A stretch of DNA of 64,000 nucleotides from Clavelina lepadiformis (Eukaryota; Chordata; Ascidiacea; Aplousobranchia; Clavelinidae), in NCBI RefSeq assembly GCF_947623445.1, contig NC_135244.1:5952001-6016000 (forward strand), given 5' to 3'. This document shows, piece after piece, positions 50,601 to 59,770 of this stretch. The notes under the pieces are model-generated. The model had not been told where the DNA came from, ran no database searches, and was given only the letters and a program-made list of their open reading frames with translations. Position numbers and translations under genes: made by a program. Numbering within the stretch: position 1 is the stretch's first letter; each line of letters opens with the position of its first letter.

Positions 50601-53600
50601 TATTCCGTTTTACTGACGTTGTTTGTAAAATTTCACGATAACCAAAACCACTTGTATAAGAAGGATTAACATGGAACCAAAGTTGAACCAAATCATATTA
50701 ATTCCTTCTGACCACGCTGGAGCTCGCCGCCCCGGTCACATATGACGACGTTAGTATTTCTTTCAGGTTTAACTTTGATGGGCGAAAGCAGAGGAGGTTG
50801 GGCGATCGATGACGTATACATCGGAGGTCACGAGGTTAACGCTCCTTCCCTTGAGAACGATTTGAAAGAAGAAGATTTACCGGAACAAAATATTGGTGAA
50901 CTTTCTTATCGTTCGAGTCGGTTTTGTAGATTATATTAACTTATCAGGTAACAAATTAAGATTTGCGTTAAAGTTACATACAAAATACACCATATATTTC
51001 AGTGGTTCTCAAACTGTGGTACGCGTACCACTAGTGGTACGCGAGAGCTTTTTAAGTGGTACCGCGTACCGCTGAACATGATTTTCGATGTGCTGTGAGT
51101 AATGTGTTGCCCCGGATAGACAAGCTTGTGCAGAAGAAACAGTTGCTTCTATCAAATTAAATTGTGTTTTCTTGCTATTCATTGGTGTTATGGTATAGTA
51201 ATAACGGTAATAACTAATAAATACCGGTACATTTGAGTAAAATAAGTCATTCAGGAGCCAGGTGGTACGCAGTGTAGCAAAAAAAACGAACGAGTGGTAC
51301 GCGATCGCAAAAAGTTTGAGAAACACTGATATATTTGAAACACTTTATATGAAAATAGACTGTTTTGTTTAATACCTTCCAGGCGTCCTTCACGACGAGT
51401 TATTTGATTTCTATCCAAATGGTCTCGTCGACTTTGGAATGTGTGGGGGTCAAAATGGGTCACGGCAGATCACATGGCCAGATGGTGACCGACACTCGGT
51501 GGAACAAAGCCTCACGACCAGGCAGCTGATTGTGTCAAGTGGTTGCATGATACAGTTTAAAGTAGGTGACCCAATTAGCAAAACAACTTGACTTCTGGCT
51601 AAGAGTTAAATATTTTCATTGCCTATTTCTTGACGTCTTCCCATGAAATGTCGAGTGGTTTTATACTGGAAACATCAAAGACTTAATTGTCTCTGTTCCG
51701 TTTACTGATTATTTGCACGCTTAGTTATTTTTCTCAACTTGAGTGCTTGTTTGGCGCAAAAAGTTCCGGGAAGTGTTGTTTTGGAAAATATTGTTTTTCA
51801 CCTCATAAATCGCTGTACTTAGATTAAAGTTGGCTGTGCTGACGTTATCAACGAATGTTCTCAAAATTTCAGTGTTCGTTTGGAATATAGAAAAAATCCC
51901 TTGTAAGTTTTGAACAAAAAATGTGGAATATTTTTATTTTTATTGAATAGCGTTTTTTCTGTTAGAACACATGCATGTAAATGTCGGTTGATTTAGCAGA
52001 TTTCTTTTTTTTGTTCAATTTTACATATTATGTTGCCGTTTCAATTAAGTTATTACTTTTGTTTCAATCGAAATGTGACTTCGATACAACAGCGATGCGT
52101 GGAGGCTGGTGAGAGATGAATGCTTCCCTGATTCGCCAATTTCTTCTTCGTGCACTCCATTCATGCATCATAAAGCGTCAATTTACACGCCTCAACGAAC
52201 ATGGTCACGTGTCACCATACCCCTAGATAACGTCGAATCCGAGTAAGTCAAATAAAGTTTACTTGCGCGACACCAAAATTTTATGTTATAATTTCTGTAA
52301 TTCTTTGTTAAATCAGAACCACTCAGCTCCGCTGGTATCAAGAAGGCGGCGCACCAGCTGAATATTCTTGGGCATTGGATGAGATTTACGTCGGCGAAGC
52401 TTGTCCTGGTTATTGCAATGGTCATGGGAGATGTGTAACCGGACCTACTTGTATATGTGATCCTGGTTTTAAAGGTACCTTGTGTTTCAAGACCTGTTAT
52501 GCAGCATTTTAAAGCCTGCACATTTTTTAATTTTGCTATTATACTGTGTAATAAATATCGGTGGATTGACACAAATATTAATTTTCATGCCACGACTGCA
52601 AACAATTTTGTAAAGTTTTCGGGTTTGTTTCTAGGTGATAAATTTCATGCATTGCACTTTGCTATGCAGCTGTTCTGTGTGGTGATGCTTGTGTTATGTA
52701 TCTTGATATCTTAATGCTAACTGACATCTTTTTCCTTAGGTTCATCTTGCTCCCATCCACATCATCCGACCATGATCCGAGACTTCAAGGATCATTTTGA
52801 ACTTCCTACTCCGATCGAGGTGAGAGCGGCGAGAGCTCTTGGGGCTACTCTGCCCAAGAATTGGGAGCTCATCGAAGGGGGCGAGATGGGTTTTGGTGGG
52901 TGCGGTTCCCTTAGACCGTACGGATTCGGGCGCACAGTCTACTTCAGCAGATGTGGAAGTCGACTTCTTCAGACAGTGGAGATGGACATGCACAAAGGGA
53001 GGTAAAACTTTTCACAGAAAATTCTCGAAATTTTGTTTAATATTCTGGTTTTATTAAGCATGTGACAGTTTCACTTCCCAATATCAATACAAAGATCAGC
53101 AACATAGACAGAAGTAGGTTACAATGTAACCGTTACAGTATTTAATTTCTTTACTTCTCTGTGCTGTGAGCAAGTGTCCTAATAAGGTGAGGGCATTTTT
53201 TTAATGAGAGTTTATTTTCCACCGCAGCCACATCCAGTACGTTCTTCAGATCGGGATGTCACCGCCCCGTCTCTCCTGTCACGTGAGCTTTCCATCAAAC
53301 ATGTCACGTGCTGCAAGCGTTCTGCTTGAGTACACAACCAACAATGGCGTGACATGGCACTTGCTTCAAGAACACAGACCCGAACATTTCTCAAAGCCAA
53401 AGCGAGTAGCCATCAGCCTTGTCCATGAGGTGACCACATACGAATACATTACGTCGGAAACTTTATTCTAACGCGGGAATAACCCAAACCACACAATTTT
53501 GGCGACTTCTTAAATTTTGTTTAATACTACAGTACTTTCAAGATTAACCCAAACCCTAAAATTTATTCCAAACTTTCGAAATTATTGACACATTCTAATT

Positions 53601-54225
53601 TAAGCGTTGCTAACTTTTGTGATATGGTAGGCCTACGGTTATTCCGGTGTAGTTACGTGTACGAGATCCCGTTACATCTATATTTTCTAGTATTTATATT
53701 TCATTTTACTGCTGCAAGTACTAGTTTTTATCATTTCTTAGTTTGTACAACTTTTACTATTAAAGTATTTTCTTTCCTTCACTGGAGAATTTTTAATATT
53801 TTTCTTTAACTAACAGATGAAGACAAGCCACACAGTTCTGCGGTGGTGGCAACCCCGTCACAATGGCAACGGTCACGATCAATGGGCTTTGGACAACATA
53901 GAGATCATAATGTAAGTAATTAACATACACTTGTGGTGATAACGTTTTTTGTTCTGTACTAAAGCTGGACAATTACAGAGAAACAATCACTGCTCAACAA
54001 TTACCTTTGTAATTACATTACTGGCCCAACTGGTCACGTCACGTCGTTCCGCTTCGTTACAGCATTTGTTATAGTTTTATCCTAAATACGCGCTTTTCAT
54101 CATCCAGGTCGCGGGTTGACCGTCACATGCATAATCTTAATGCTCCACCGCCTCTGCTACCCTTTCGGGAACGTATAGAGTTGCCTGGAGCGCCGTTGGA
54201 TGATTCTCTTCTCCTGGCGCCTTGA
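28597..54225 (+). CDS. RELN: Reelin, complete, 68 exons
   Basis: Reelin is a very large secreted extracellular matrix glycoprotein that in vertebrates signals through ApoER2/VLDLR and Dab1 to position neurons. I rebuilt 68 exons by codon phase. They total 10,719 nt without a frame break, giving 3,572 residues (human 3,460). Order: hydrophobic signal segment (about residues 18-32), Reeler domain (about 35-188), a linker region, then eight reelin repeats, each with an EGF module between two sub-repeats. Asp-box motifs (S-x-D-x-G-x-x-W) recur, for example [36 protein letters not shown] and YTTNNGVTW. Two introns start with GC instead of GT (31169 and 36318). Exon coordinates are given in the segment entries that follow. 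The C-terminus is not the basic vertebrate tail. Identification is certain; single exon ends could be off by a few bases, the least sure being exons 3 and 10-11. Confidence 0.96.
29677..31878 (+). other. RELN: RELN exons 6-12: region between Reeler and repeat 1
   Basis: Exons are 29677-29743, 29876-30027, 30087-30180, 30337-30583, 30743-30873, 31023-31168 and 31769-31878 (residues 189-504). Blocks include [36 protein letters not shown] and [12 protein letters not shown], matching the vertebrate linker with its own half-repeat. Exon 11 ends at a GC donor (ATAG|gcaaga). The exon 10/11 join (GA|G) keeps frame but makes this stretch about ten residues shorter than in vertebrates, so a small exon may have been missed near 30900-31000. 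Confidence 0.75.
31953..34742 (+). other. RELN: RELN exons 13-19: reelin repeat 1
   Basis: Exons are 31953-32155, 32429-32560, 32658-32840, 33528-33639, 33838-33956, 34124-34285 and 34533-34742 (about residues 505-878). The sub-repeat A Asp box is YSTDLGRSW. The EGF module [21 protein letters not shown] is split by a phase-2 intron directly before a cysteine. Sub-repeat B carries YSVDMGMMW and IRWYQP. Intron 15 holds a 511-bp hAT-like insertion. Confidence 0.93.
32962..33472. mobile_element. hAT-like MITE in RELN intron 15
   Basis: The 511-bp element has termini CAGAGGTGGACAG and, inverted, CATAAGTGGGCAG. It is flanked by a perfect 8-bp target duplication TGTATAAC (32954-32961 and 33473-33480). 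Subterminal GGTAC/GTACC motifs are frequent on both halves. A 99-codon open frame inside has no recognised homology. The 8-bp duplication and CAG..CTG-type ends point to hAT. Confidence 0.85.
34907..36898 (+). other. RELN: RELN exons 20-26: reelin repeat 2
   Basis: Exons are 34907-35138, 35299-35414, 35515-35655, 35907-36108, 36203-36317, 36447-36607 and 36758-36898 (about residues 878-1247). Asp boxes are YSINHGRTW and YALDGGTVW. The EGF module is [16 protein letters not shown] plus [10 protein letters not shown], again split by a phase-2 intron before a cysteine. Exon 24 ends at a GC donor (AACG|gcaagt). Confidence 0.93.
37163..40382 (+). other. RELN: RELN exons 27-33 (first part): reelin repeat 3
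   Basis: Exons are 37163-37315, 38351-38628, 38832-39019, 39150-39357, 39579-39711, 39886-40003 and the first third of 40288-40536 (about residues 1248-1638). Asp boxes are YSHDGGYSW and YSRNNGVTW. The EGF module [11 protein letters not shown] has a longer loop than the others and is split by a phase-1 intron near its end. The repeat ends in [11 protein letters not shown], followed by a run of five arginines. Confidence 0.92.
37550..38054. mobile_element. Inverted-repeat element in RELN intron 27
   Basis: CTAGGTGTGGCTTCTCCTGC at the left is mirrored by CTAGGTGCGGCCGACACTGC read inward from the right end, both followed by ACACA. The imperfect inverted repeat is about 28 bp, 505 bp apart. No target duplication was recognised. 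It explains most of this unusually long 1 kb intron. Confidence 0.5.
40383..43608 (+). other. RELN: RELN exons 33-40: reelin repeat 4
   Basis: The segment comprises the rest of exon 33 and exons 40858-41031, 41191-41290, 42099-42251, 42339-42436, 42609-42791, 43018-43206 and 43428-43608 (about residues 1639-2049). The sub-repeat A Asp box is YSSDLGRNW. The EGF module [11 protein letters not shown] has a long acidic insert before its next cysteine. The sub-repeat B Asp box is weakened to SPNNGIAW. The segment ends [11 protein letters not shown]. The donor of exon 34 was set at 41031 to give CFPSMDIGC. Confidence 0.88.
41356..42076. mobile_element. Degenerate inverted-repeat element in RELN intron 35
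   Basis: The left end runs CGGGGTTATAAATTTTGAGC and the right end, inverted, runs CGGTTTTAGTTTATGGGCC. Both are followed by CACG. Repeated GGCGCATCTGA and TGAGCCAC motifs lie inside. It spans nearly the whole 0.8 kb intron. Boundaries are approximate and no target duplication was found. Confidence 0.4.
43923..45719 (+). other. RELN: RELN exons 41-46: reelin repeat 5
   Basis: Exons are 43923-44061, 44283-44757, 44898-45066, 45220-45269, 45383-45480 and 45559-45719 (about residues 2049-2413). Exon 42 (475 nt) is the longest in the gene. It carries the Asp box YSVDDGVTW, a cysteine in [11 protein letters not shown], and a whole intron-free EGF module, [22 protein letters not shown]. The cysteine (codon 44511-44513, residue about 2172) aligns with the vertebrate one reported to make the intermolecular disulfide. 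Confidence 0.92.
45860..47904 (+). other. RELN: RELN exons 47-52: reelin repeat 6 (receptor-binding repeat in vertebrates)
   Basis: Exons are 45860-46098, 46281-46439, 46690-46837, 47035-47209, 47394-47590 and 47770-47904 (about residues 2413-2764). Asp boxes are FSTDLGHTW and YSFNGGISW. The EGF module is [16 protein letters not shown] plus [10 protein letters not shown], split by a phase-2 intron. By alignment the two vertebrate receptor-contact lysines are not obviously present (see findings). Confidence 0.92.
48073..50895 (+). other. RELN: RELN exons 53-60: reelin repeat 7
   Basis: Exons are 48073-48134, 48372-48535, 48726-48940, 49216-49405, 49677-49849, 49970-50076, 50200-50343 and 50767-50895 (about residues 2764-3158). 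Asp boxes are YSTDFGDSW and, across a splice, YSTDGGITW. The EGF module [21 protein letters not shown] is contained in one exon. The segment ends [12 protein letters not shown]. Confidence 0.92.
51000..51328. mobile_element. hAT (Charlie-type) MITE in RELN intron 60
   Basis: The 329-bp element begins CAGTGGTTCTCAAACTGTGG and ends AAAAAGTTTGAGAAACACTG, the classic hAT/Charlie terminal pair. A perfect 8-bp duplication ATATATTT flanks it (50992-50999 and 51329-51336). Internal GTGGTACGCG motifs repeat in both orientations. It encodes no transposase and so is non-autonomous. Confidence 0.93.
51383..54225 (+). other. RELN: RELN exons 61-68: reelin repeat 8 and C-terminus
   Basis: Exons are 51383-51561, 51823-51902, 52093-52242, 52317-52474, 52740-53001, 53228-53429, 53817-53911 and 54108-54225 (about residues 3158-3572). 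Sub-repeat A lacks a clear Asp box (RKNPFDAW), as in vertebrates. The EGF module is [21 protein letters not shown]. Sub-repeat B has YTTNNGVTW and [20 protein letters not shown]. The last exon encodes a proline- and leucine-rich, weakly acidic tail ending DDSLLLAP. Confidence 0.92.
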
Positions 54226-54591
54226 GCGCATTTTGTTTTGTTGCATTTTGTTTGTAGAAAATTTGGAAAATGTGGAATTTTTTAAGTCGTTCATATATCT
54301 TTGCGTATAGCAATACTTTAATAATAATCAGCGAATGTGTGTGTATATTAAATATGCCGCGGTATTTTGCAGTAGCCTTCAGGCTTTAATGAAAGGTTAG
54401 TTACACGAATGAAATTAAGCAAAGACCATATCGAAATTTTAAAAATGTTTAAAAGACTGCTACAACGGGAAAGCATTATTTCGTTTCTTGCAACCGATGG
54501 ATAAAATTAAAACAAATCGAGTTTTATGCAATCATTCTACAGCGATCCTGTGGAATATACAAGTAATATTGAATAATAATTTTGCAAACGT
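54226..54591. other. Convergent RELN/aquaporin 3' region
   Basis: Together with the stretch up to 54738, only 513 bp separates the two stop codons, so the 3' UTRs may overlap. No AATAAA is visible for RELN; AATAAT occurs near 54320. Nothing else is recognised. Confidence 0.5.
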
Positions 54592-54597
54592 TTTATT
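54592..54597 (-). promoter_or_regulatory. Polyadenylation signal of the aquaporin gene
   Basis: AATAAA on the minus strand (TTTATT on the plus strand), 142 bp downstream of the aquaporin stop codon. Confidence 0.6.
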
Positions 54598-54738
54598 CCC
54601 AATACAGCACCCAATGTATTGCTATAAGTAAAACAGAAGCACGAAAAAAAACTTCATATCAAAGTTTTGCTAAAATTTAGTGGCAGGTATTTCATAACGC
54701 TAAAAACAAAAACGAACAAAAACACGCCGAAGAATATC

Positions 54739-56902
54739 TCACATTTCCAGATTTACATCCGTTCTCCGGGAAGTTCTGTCGTTTGTATTTTGAGGCGGCG
54801 TGGAACTAAAAAAGGCGTTGACTTTCACCATCCATACCTTATCAGCTGGTGCGAAGAAACACCTTTGAAGATATAATTTGCAAGGATTAATTTTCTCAGC
54901 TAAAACAGTCATATTAACGATTGAAACAATGGAATTATAATTTCAGCAAAATATAATCTTTATGAACTTCGATCTATAATGACATAACTTATTTGCAACA
55001 AAGTGAAACCGAACTTAAGTGCAATCTTGTAGAATAACATGATGTTGTTACATTGTTGCTAATTATCGTAAGCATGTTATAAAATGCAAGCGATAACCGC
55101 AAACTCGTACCAACGCAAATCTCATTACTGCATTAGTAGTACTACCACACCTTGTATTCAACTCACATGTAAATGACAGAAAATAAGATGGCACCGCCCA
55201 AGTCTCCAACCCACCACACCCAGTGATGATTCCAGGCTCGTCCTCCAAGAACGACGGCCGGACCAAAAGCTCTCGCAGGATTCAGTCCTCCTGATCCAAT
55301 CCACTTCCTTCATGTGATCAATAGTAATAACTTAATAAGAATTTTAAAAGTAATAATTTTTAGCTTTTTTCAGCTTTAACATTTAATCTCAGACAGATGA
55401 AGCGTTCCGCATTTGCCAACGAAACTCACCCCGCGATAATGCCTTGAAAAACTGTGATACCGATGGCTAATGGACCGGTTGCCTGGTCGTAGGTTTTGTC
55501 AACGACCATAACGTTTGTGAAGAAAACCATCGTGCCTGTGATCATGACCTCGCAGCAAAATATGGCGGCAATATTTGCGTCATCAGCTATGAGAAAAGGA
55601 CCAGGTTCGTCACCTTTGATTGCCTGAATGGAAGACAATGATGATTGAAATCAATATTGATGCGGTTGTACGATTGTAATACCATTTATTTACTATTCAT
55701 TAAAATTTTCAATATAAAATACGATTTAGCAAATTACGTAATAAAAAAATTCTATTTTTAAATACAGTTTAACATATACAAACATAATACTACAGTTTAA
55801 CACGTTCAATACAGGCTATAAGTTCATTGAATAATATTTTGCAAAACATATCACTGAAGAAACGTATATTAACTACTTGGTTTTAGTCAGTAGCTTGCAG
55901 CAAATCAATCACCTGAGCAATAACTGCGCCCAAAACCGACCCCAGACATTGCATGATTATGTATGGTATGTAGAGCCAAGGCGACAAAACGCCTGTGATT
56001 AGCAGCCCGGTGGAAATGGCAGGGTTAAAGTTGATGATGCTGCAAAAATCGAAGAAACATTCAGAATATCAACTGCTAAAGGTCTAAAGTTTCACGGTTC
56101 TTTGCCAACCACTTTGCGTTGAAGATTTACAGGTATGCAAAAAATTCTCAGGTTGCAAATATTTTGCAGGAAAGACGTCGAACGTTCGAGGATACTTTGC
56201 ACAGTTGTTTTGTTAATCTATAACTAAACTTTTATAACAAATTACCCTAACTACCTTCAAACTTTACATAGTTACACTGTAAATCAAGTTTTCACAAGCC
56301 CATTTTCCTAATTCAACCACCTATATTTTTCAATGACAAGTTACGTGATATACTTAGGTGAAATAGCCACTTTCTAAAATTTTGCACCCAAACACTGACG
56401 TTAAAGACCGATAGATCTTATATATATATTCCTATAGAATCAATACTCACCAGATTTTCCAAAACAAAACTATGAACATCCAAACAGCGAACCCGGCTTG
56501 AAACGCTGGCATAAGCGCTGACACAACGTAATCTGCTGCCCATTCCTGAGGATGAATTGTTCTAAAGAGGCAAAAAGTATGCTACGAAAGGGTGCATGGC
56601 GCAAATTATACTTATTTTACATAAACGTAACCTGATCTAGTAATCAAATATTACTGGTAGCTGATGGCGATATACATTTGAATTTTTTACCGATTAATCG
56701 CCGAATAGGTTAAAGTTGATGTGGGCGGGGTGACCATTGAGCCCCAAAAAGTGTGCAGGACCATGGTGAAAAATTCTGCCAGCAAAGGTTGAACGACAAA
56801 GAGAAGAATATCTTTTCTACTCGCTTTTTTGTAGCGCTGGATGAGCGACTTGCTGCGTTCGATGGACGAGGAGCTGGTTTTCGTGATATCTTCCGAAGAC
56901 AT
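54739..56902 (-). CDS. Aquaporin, AQP8-like
   Basis: This is a membrane channel of the MIP family for water and possibly small solutes. Exons on the minus strand are 56691-56902, 56451-56561, 55913-56039, 55430-55623, 55167-55307 and 54739-54862, in frame (302 residues). The first helix is LLFVVQPLLAEFFTMVLHTF. The first NPA is at 113-115 (NFNPAIS), and the second NPA at 224-226 is followed by Arg227 in GGLNPARAFGPAVV. The layout and GLNPARAFGPAVV favour the AQP8 group, though the subfamily is not certain. The usual SGxH before the first NPA is replaced by CIIN. The N-terminus is long and rich in Ser and Lys. Upstream of the ATG at 56902 only a TTG keeps the frame. The last exon was chosen because the preceding exon would otherwise stop right after the sixth helix; it gives a polar tail ending DVNLEM. 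Confidence 0.88.
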
Positions 56903-57471
56903 CCTGATTTCTCTTACGTTTAGCAATGTCGAAAATTTGATGCATTCGCAGCACTGCTACTTTATCTATAAATCTAACACGTAAAAAAAGCAATTGTTAG
57001 CAGAAATAGCGCAATCGCGTATACAACCACTATCCTAGACCTATGTCCTATGGCAAGGACTTGATAACGTAAGGTCTACTAATTATATCTACACAACAAA
57101 AATACGAAAATCCATTGCCAGCATATATCAAGTGTATATTCAAGTAAAATGAAGATGTACGCTTTTCCTTCGCATCTCAACTAATCTGATAATTATTATC
57201 AATTATAATCAATACGACCACAAAAGTTTAGTCAATCACTGCGTATTGTATTGCAGCATGATCACCCTATAAGTAGCCACGATTATTTTTTTGAGCAGCT
57301 TGCCTTTTTTGCCAAAGCCATACATAAGAGATATTATCCTGGAAACAGCCATGGAAGCTTCGTTCAACTCGTCACCAGCATGCTGCCAAGCTTTTTTATG
57401 TGGTGCTGGTCGCCATTGACATGTTTGCTATTCCGAATATGCTTTTGTGATAACAAAGCACGCATGCACTC

Positions 57472-57710
57472 AATGTTCCCTCTAATTTTTCACGAGTCTG
57501 AGCAAACACACTAACTCCCTGAGCGGTCCCTTGGACCACTGTGAGCAACATTAAACGAGCCACGTGCGCACTGTGGCCATTATTATGCGTTTATTTTATT
57601 TTCAATTCAGGTTGGATTTTTTTCTTGTGCGCAGCACAGATTTTCTGTGCGCGGAGACCGTGTCAGCAGTGCGCATTTGCGCACGCGCGCAGCTTAGAGG
57701 GAACATTGCG
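57472..57710. mobile_element. GC-rich hAT-like MITE
   Basis: The 239-bp element has ends AATGTTCCCTCTAA and TTAGAGGGAACATT. It is flanked by the perfect 8-bp duplication ATGCACTC (57464-57471 and 57711-57718); the right copy starts three bases beyond the inverted repeat. The inner right half is strikingly GC-rich (TGCGCACGCGCGCAGC) in an AT-rich setting. The 8-bp duplication indicates hAT. Confidence 0.85.
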
Positions 57711-59569
57711 ATGCACTCGTCACTCTTTGACAATGGCGAGTTGAATGAACAAATATTAGTTGCTATAAGCCAACTTCCCAACATTTTCGTGCGTTCCAAG
57801 CTATTTTCCACAGTTCCTTGTCAACCTAACTTAAATGTTATTACATAATAACCTAAATCTACCTTCTAATCTAAATCTAACTCCAATAAAACCTTAAATA
57901 GCTAAAATCCACTGTTTGTATGCTCATTCTTCTAACCTAACCACTTACCTTTAACAACAGGTTGCATACGGTGAAATAGTCACTACGTTGACCGAATTAG
58001 ACATGCAAACGATACGATAGCGCGTAAATATATTGTTAATCATAAACATTTTGTAAGTACTAAAAACGTCATTCGACGGGCATGGAAATGCTTGCTATGG
58101 AGTGTAATACAACAGTTTAGACTTTTCAATGCAATTTCAGTAAAATTTATATTTAAAAGTTTATCGACATTAATAAACATCGTCATTCTATTTTCCACAT
58201 CAGCTTGTAAACAGGATAAATTTGGTTGTATTTAACCATGCAGACGTGATGACCTCATTTATGCCCAGTTTACGGTTTGCATCATTAAGGATATGATTCA
58301 ATCAAAAGTTGTGCTTACATAAACTATCGGTATATTGGAAGTACGATGGAGATTTTATCAGTTATATCAGTTACATAAAACCTATCTATTGCATTGTAAA
58401 TGGCCACTGCGCCAAATTTTGTGGGGTGCCCCGAGGCCCAGAAAGCGCGTAGGTTCATTGCCGAGTTTACTTTATAAATTCTGTCAAAACATTTCACAGT
58501 TAAATTAGAACCAATTGTTCTTACAATACGGTATAGATTGGGTGAAATCTTGAAAACAGCGTCGGTTTGGAAATAACAAAATACCGTTAACAAGTAGCAC
58601 TGTAGGAATCGAATATACCAGTCCAAAATATTACTAACAATAAACTGATTCTAAGTGACAGATTCTGTGACTGATTCTGAGTGACAGATAACAAATCTTT
58701 TTACCAGTAAAAAAATATTTTCCGTATATTAAAAGCTCTTTAAAACCCATTTTTTTAAATAAAATACACAGTAAATTAAATTCAGATTAAATGACAAAAA
58801 ACAAACAAAAACATATTAAAAATTAAGATGTATATATATAAAAACAAAAAAGTATTATGCAAATTCAAACATTTTATACACATCTAAATAAAAACACATA
58901 TTTCACGAGACATGAAAAAAATCAAAAAATATAAAATCTTCTATAAATAGCAATATTCCAAAATATTCTTTAATATATTTAAAATAGTTTTAGTATTAAG
59001 TTATACGTAGTACCATTACCATTATAGTACACGTACCAGCAGTACCATTATACAGTACACGTTAAAGTATTTGATCTTTAATAAATTTATTTAAATGTGT
59101 TCAAATTAATTGCAATTTGCATAAATCCATTTAAGTTAACATCAATTTATAATACGAATTTATATCAGGAATAAACTGATAAGAAATTGGCCAAATACTA
59201 ATCAATTGGCCATAAAAAATTCGGTTGAAACCGACTAATCGATTGCTGATTAATTAAGCCAGTTTGTTATGAAAATGCTCAAAATCCATATTTTATGGCA
59301 ATTTTAGCAATGCAGCATAATCAAAACCGATCAATCAGTTGAGAAAAAAATTCATTTACCAATTATCTGATCATTGATTGATATAATCCTAATTTATGTA
59401 CGTTTAATAAAATTTAAATGGTTTCCTACGAAATTGTTTGAATTTTTAGCAACGTGATTTCTTTTTTACAAATTTACAAAATTTTACAACTTATTCAAAT
59501 TTCTAAATTCGTATGACGTTTTTTGCTTTGGCTCCTTGGGTTTATATAGATAAAGTATAGAATTTATTT

Positions 59570-59770
59570 TAGTTCACATCAATTTATTGAAAGGTGTTTA
59601 AAATCATTTTTTTTATAAATTTATTTAAATTAACTTAAACTATTTAAACTTATTTGACTTTATTCGAATTTGTTTCAATTTATTAAAACTTACTTACGTT
59701 TTTATAGATTTACTTAATTTTTAATTACATTTTTAAATTAACAAGATTTAAAAAAAATTGTCTAAACCTA
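59570..59770. repeat. AT-rich degenerate repeat tract
   Basis: A run of imperfect units of the form AATTTATTTAAA/AACTTATTT over about 200 bp, almost without G or C. It looks like a decayed satellite or simple-sequence tract. No function is proposed. Confidence 0.5.

Noticed and set aside
54806-54808. TAG as the aquaporin stop codon
   Set aside because: A recount of the A-run showed it is out of frame by one base; the frame continues to a TGA at 54741-54739.
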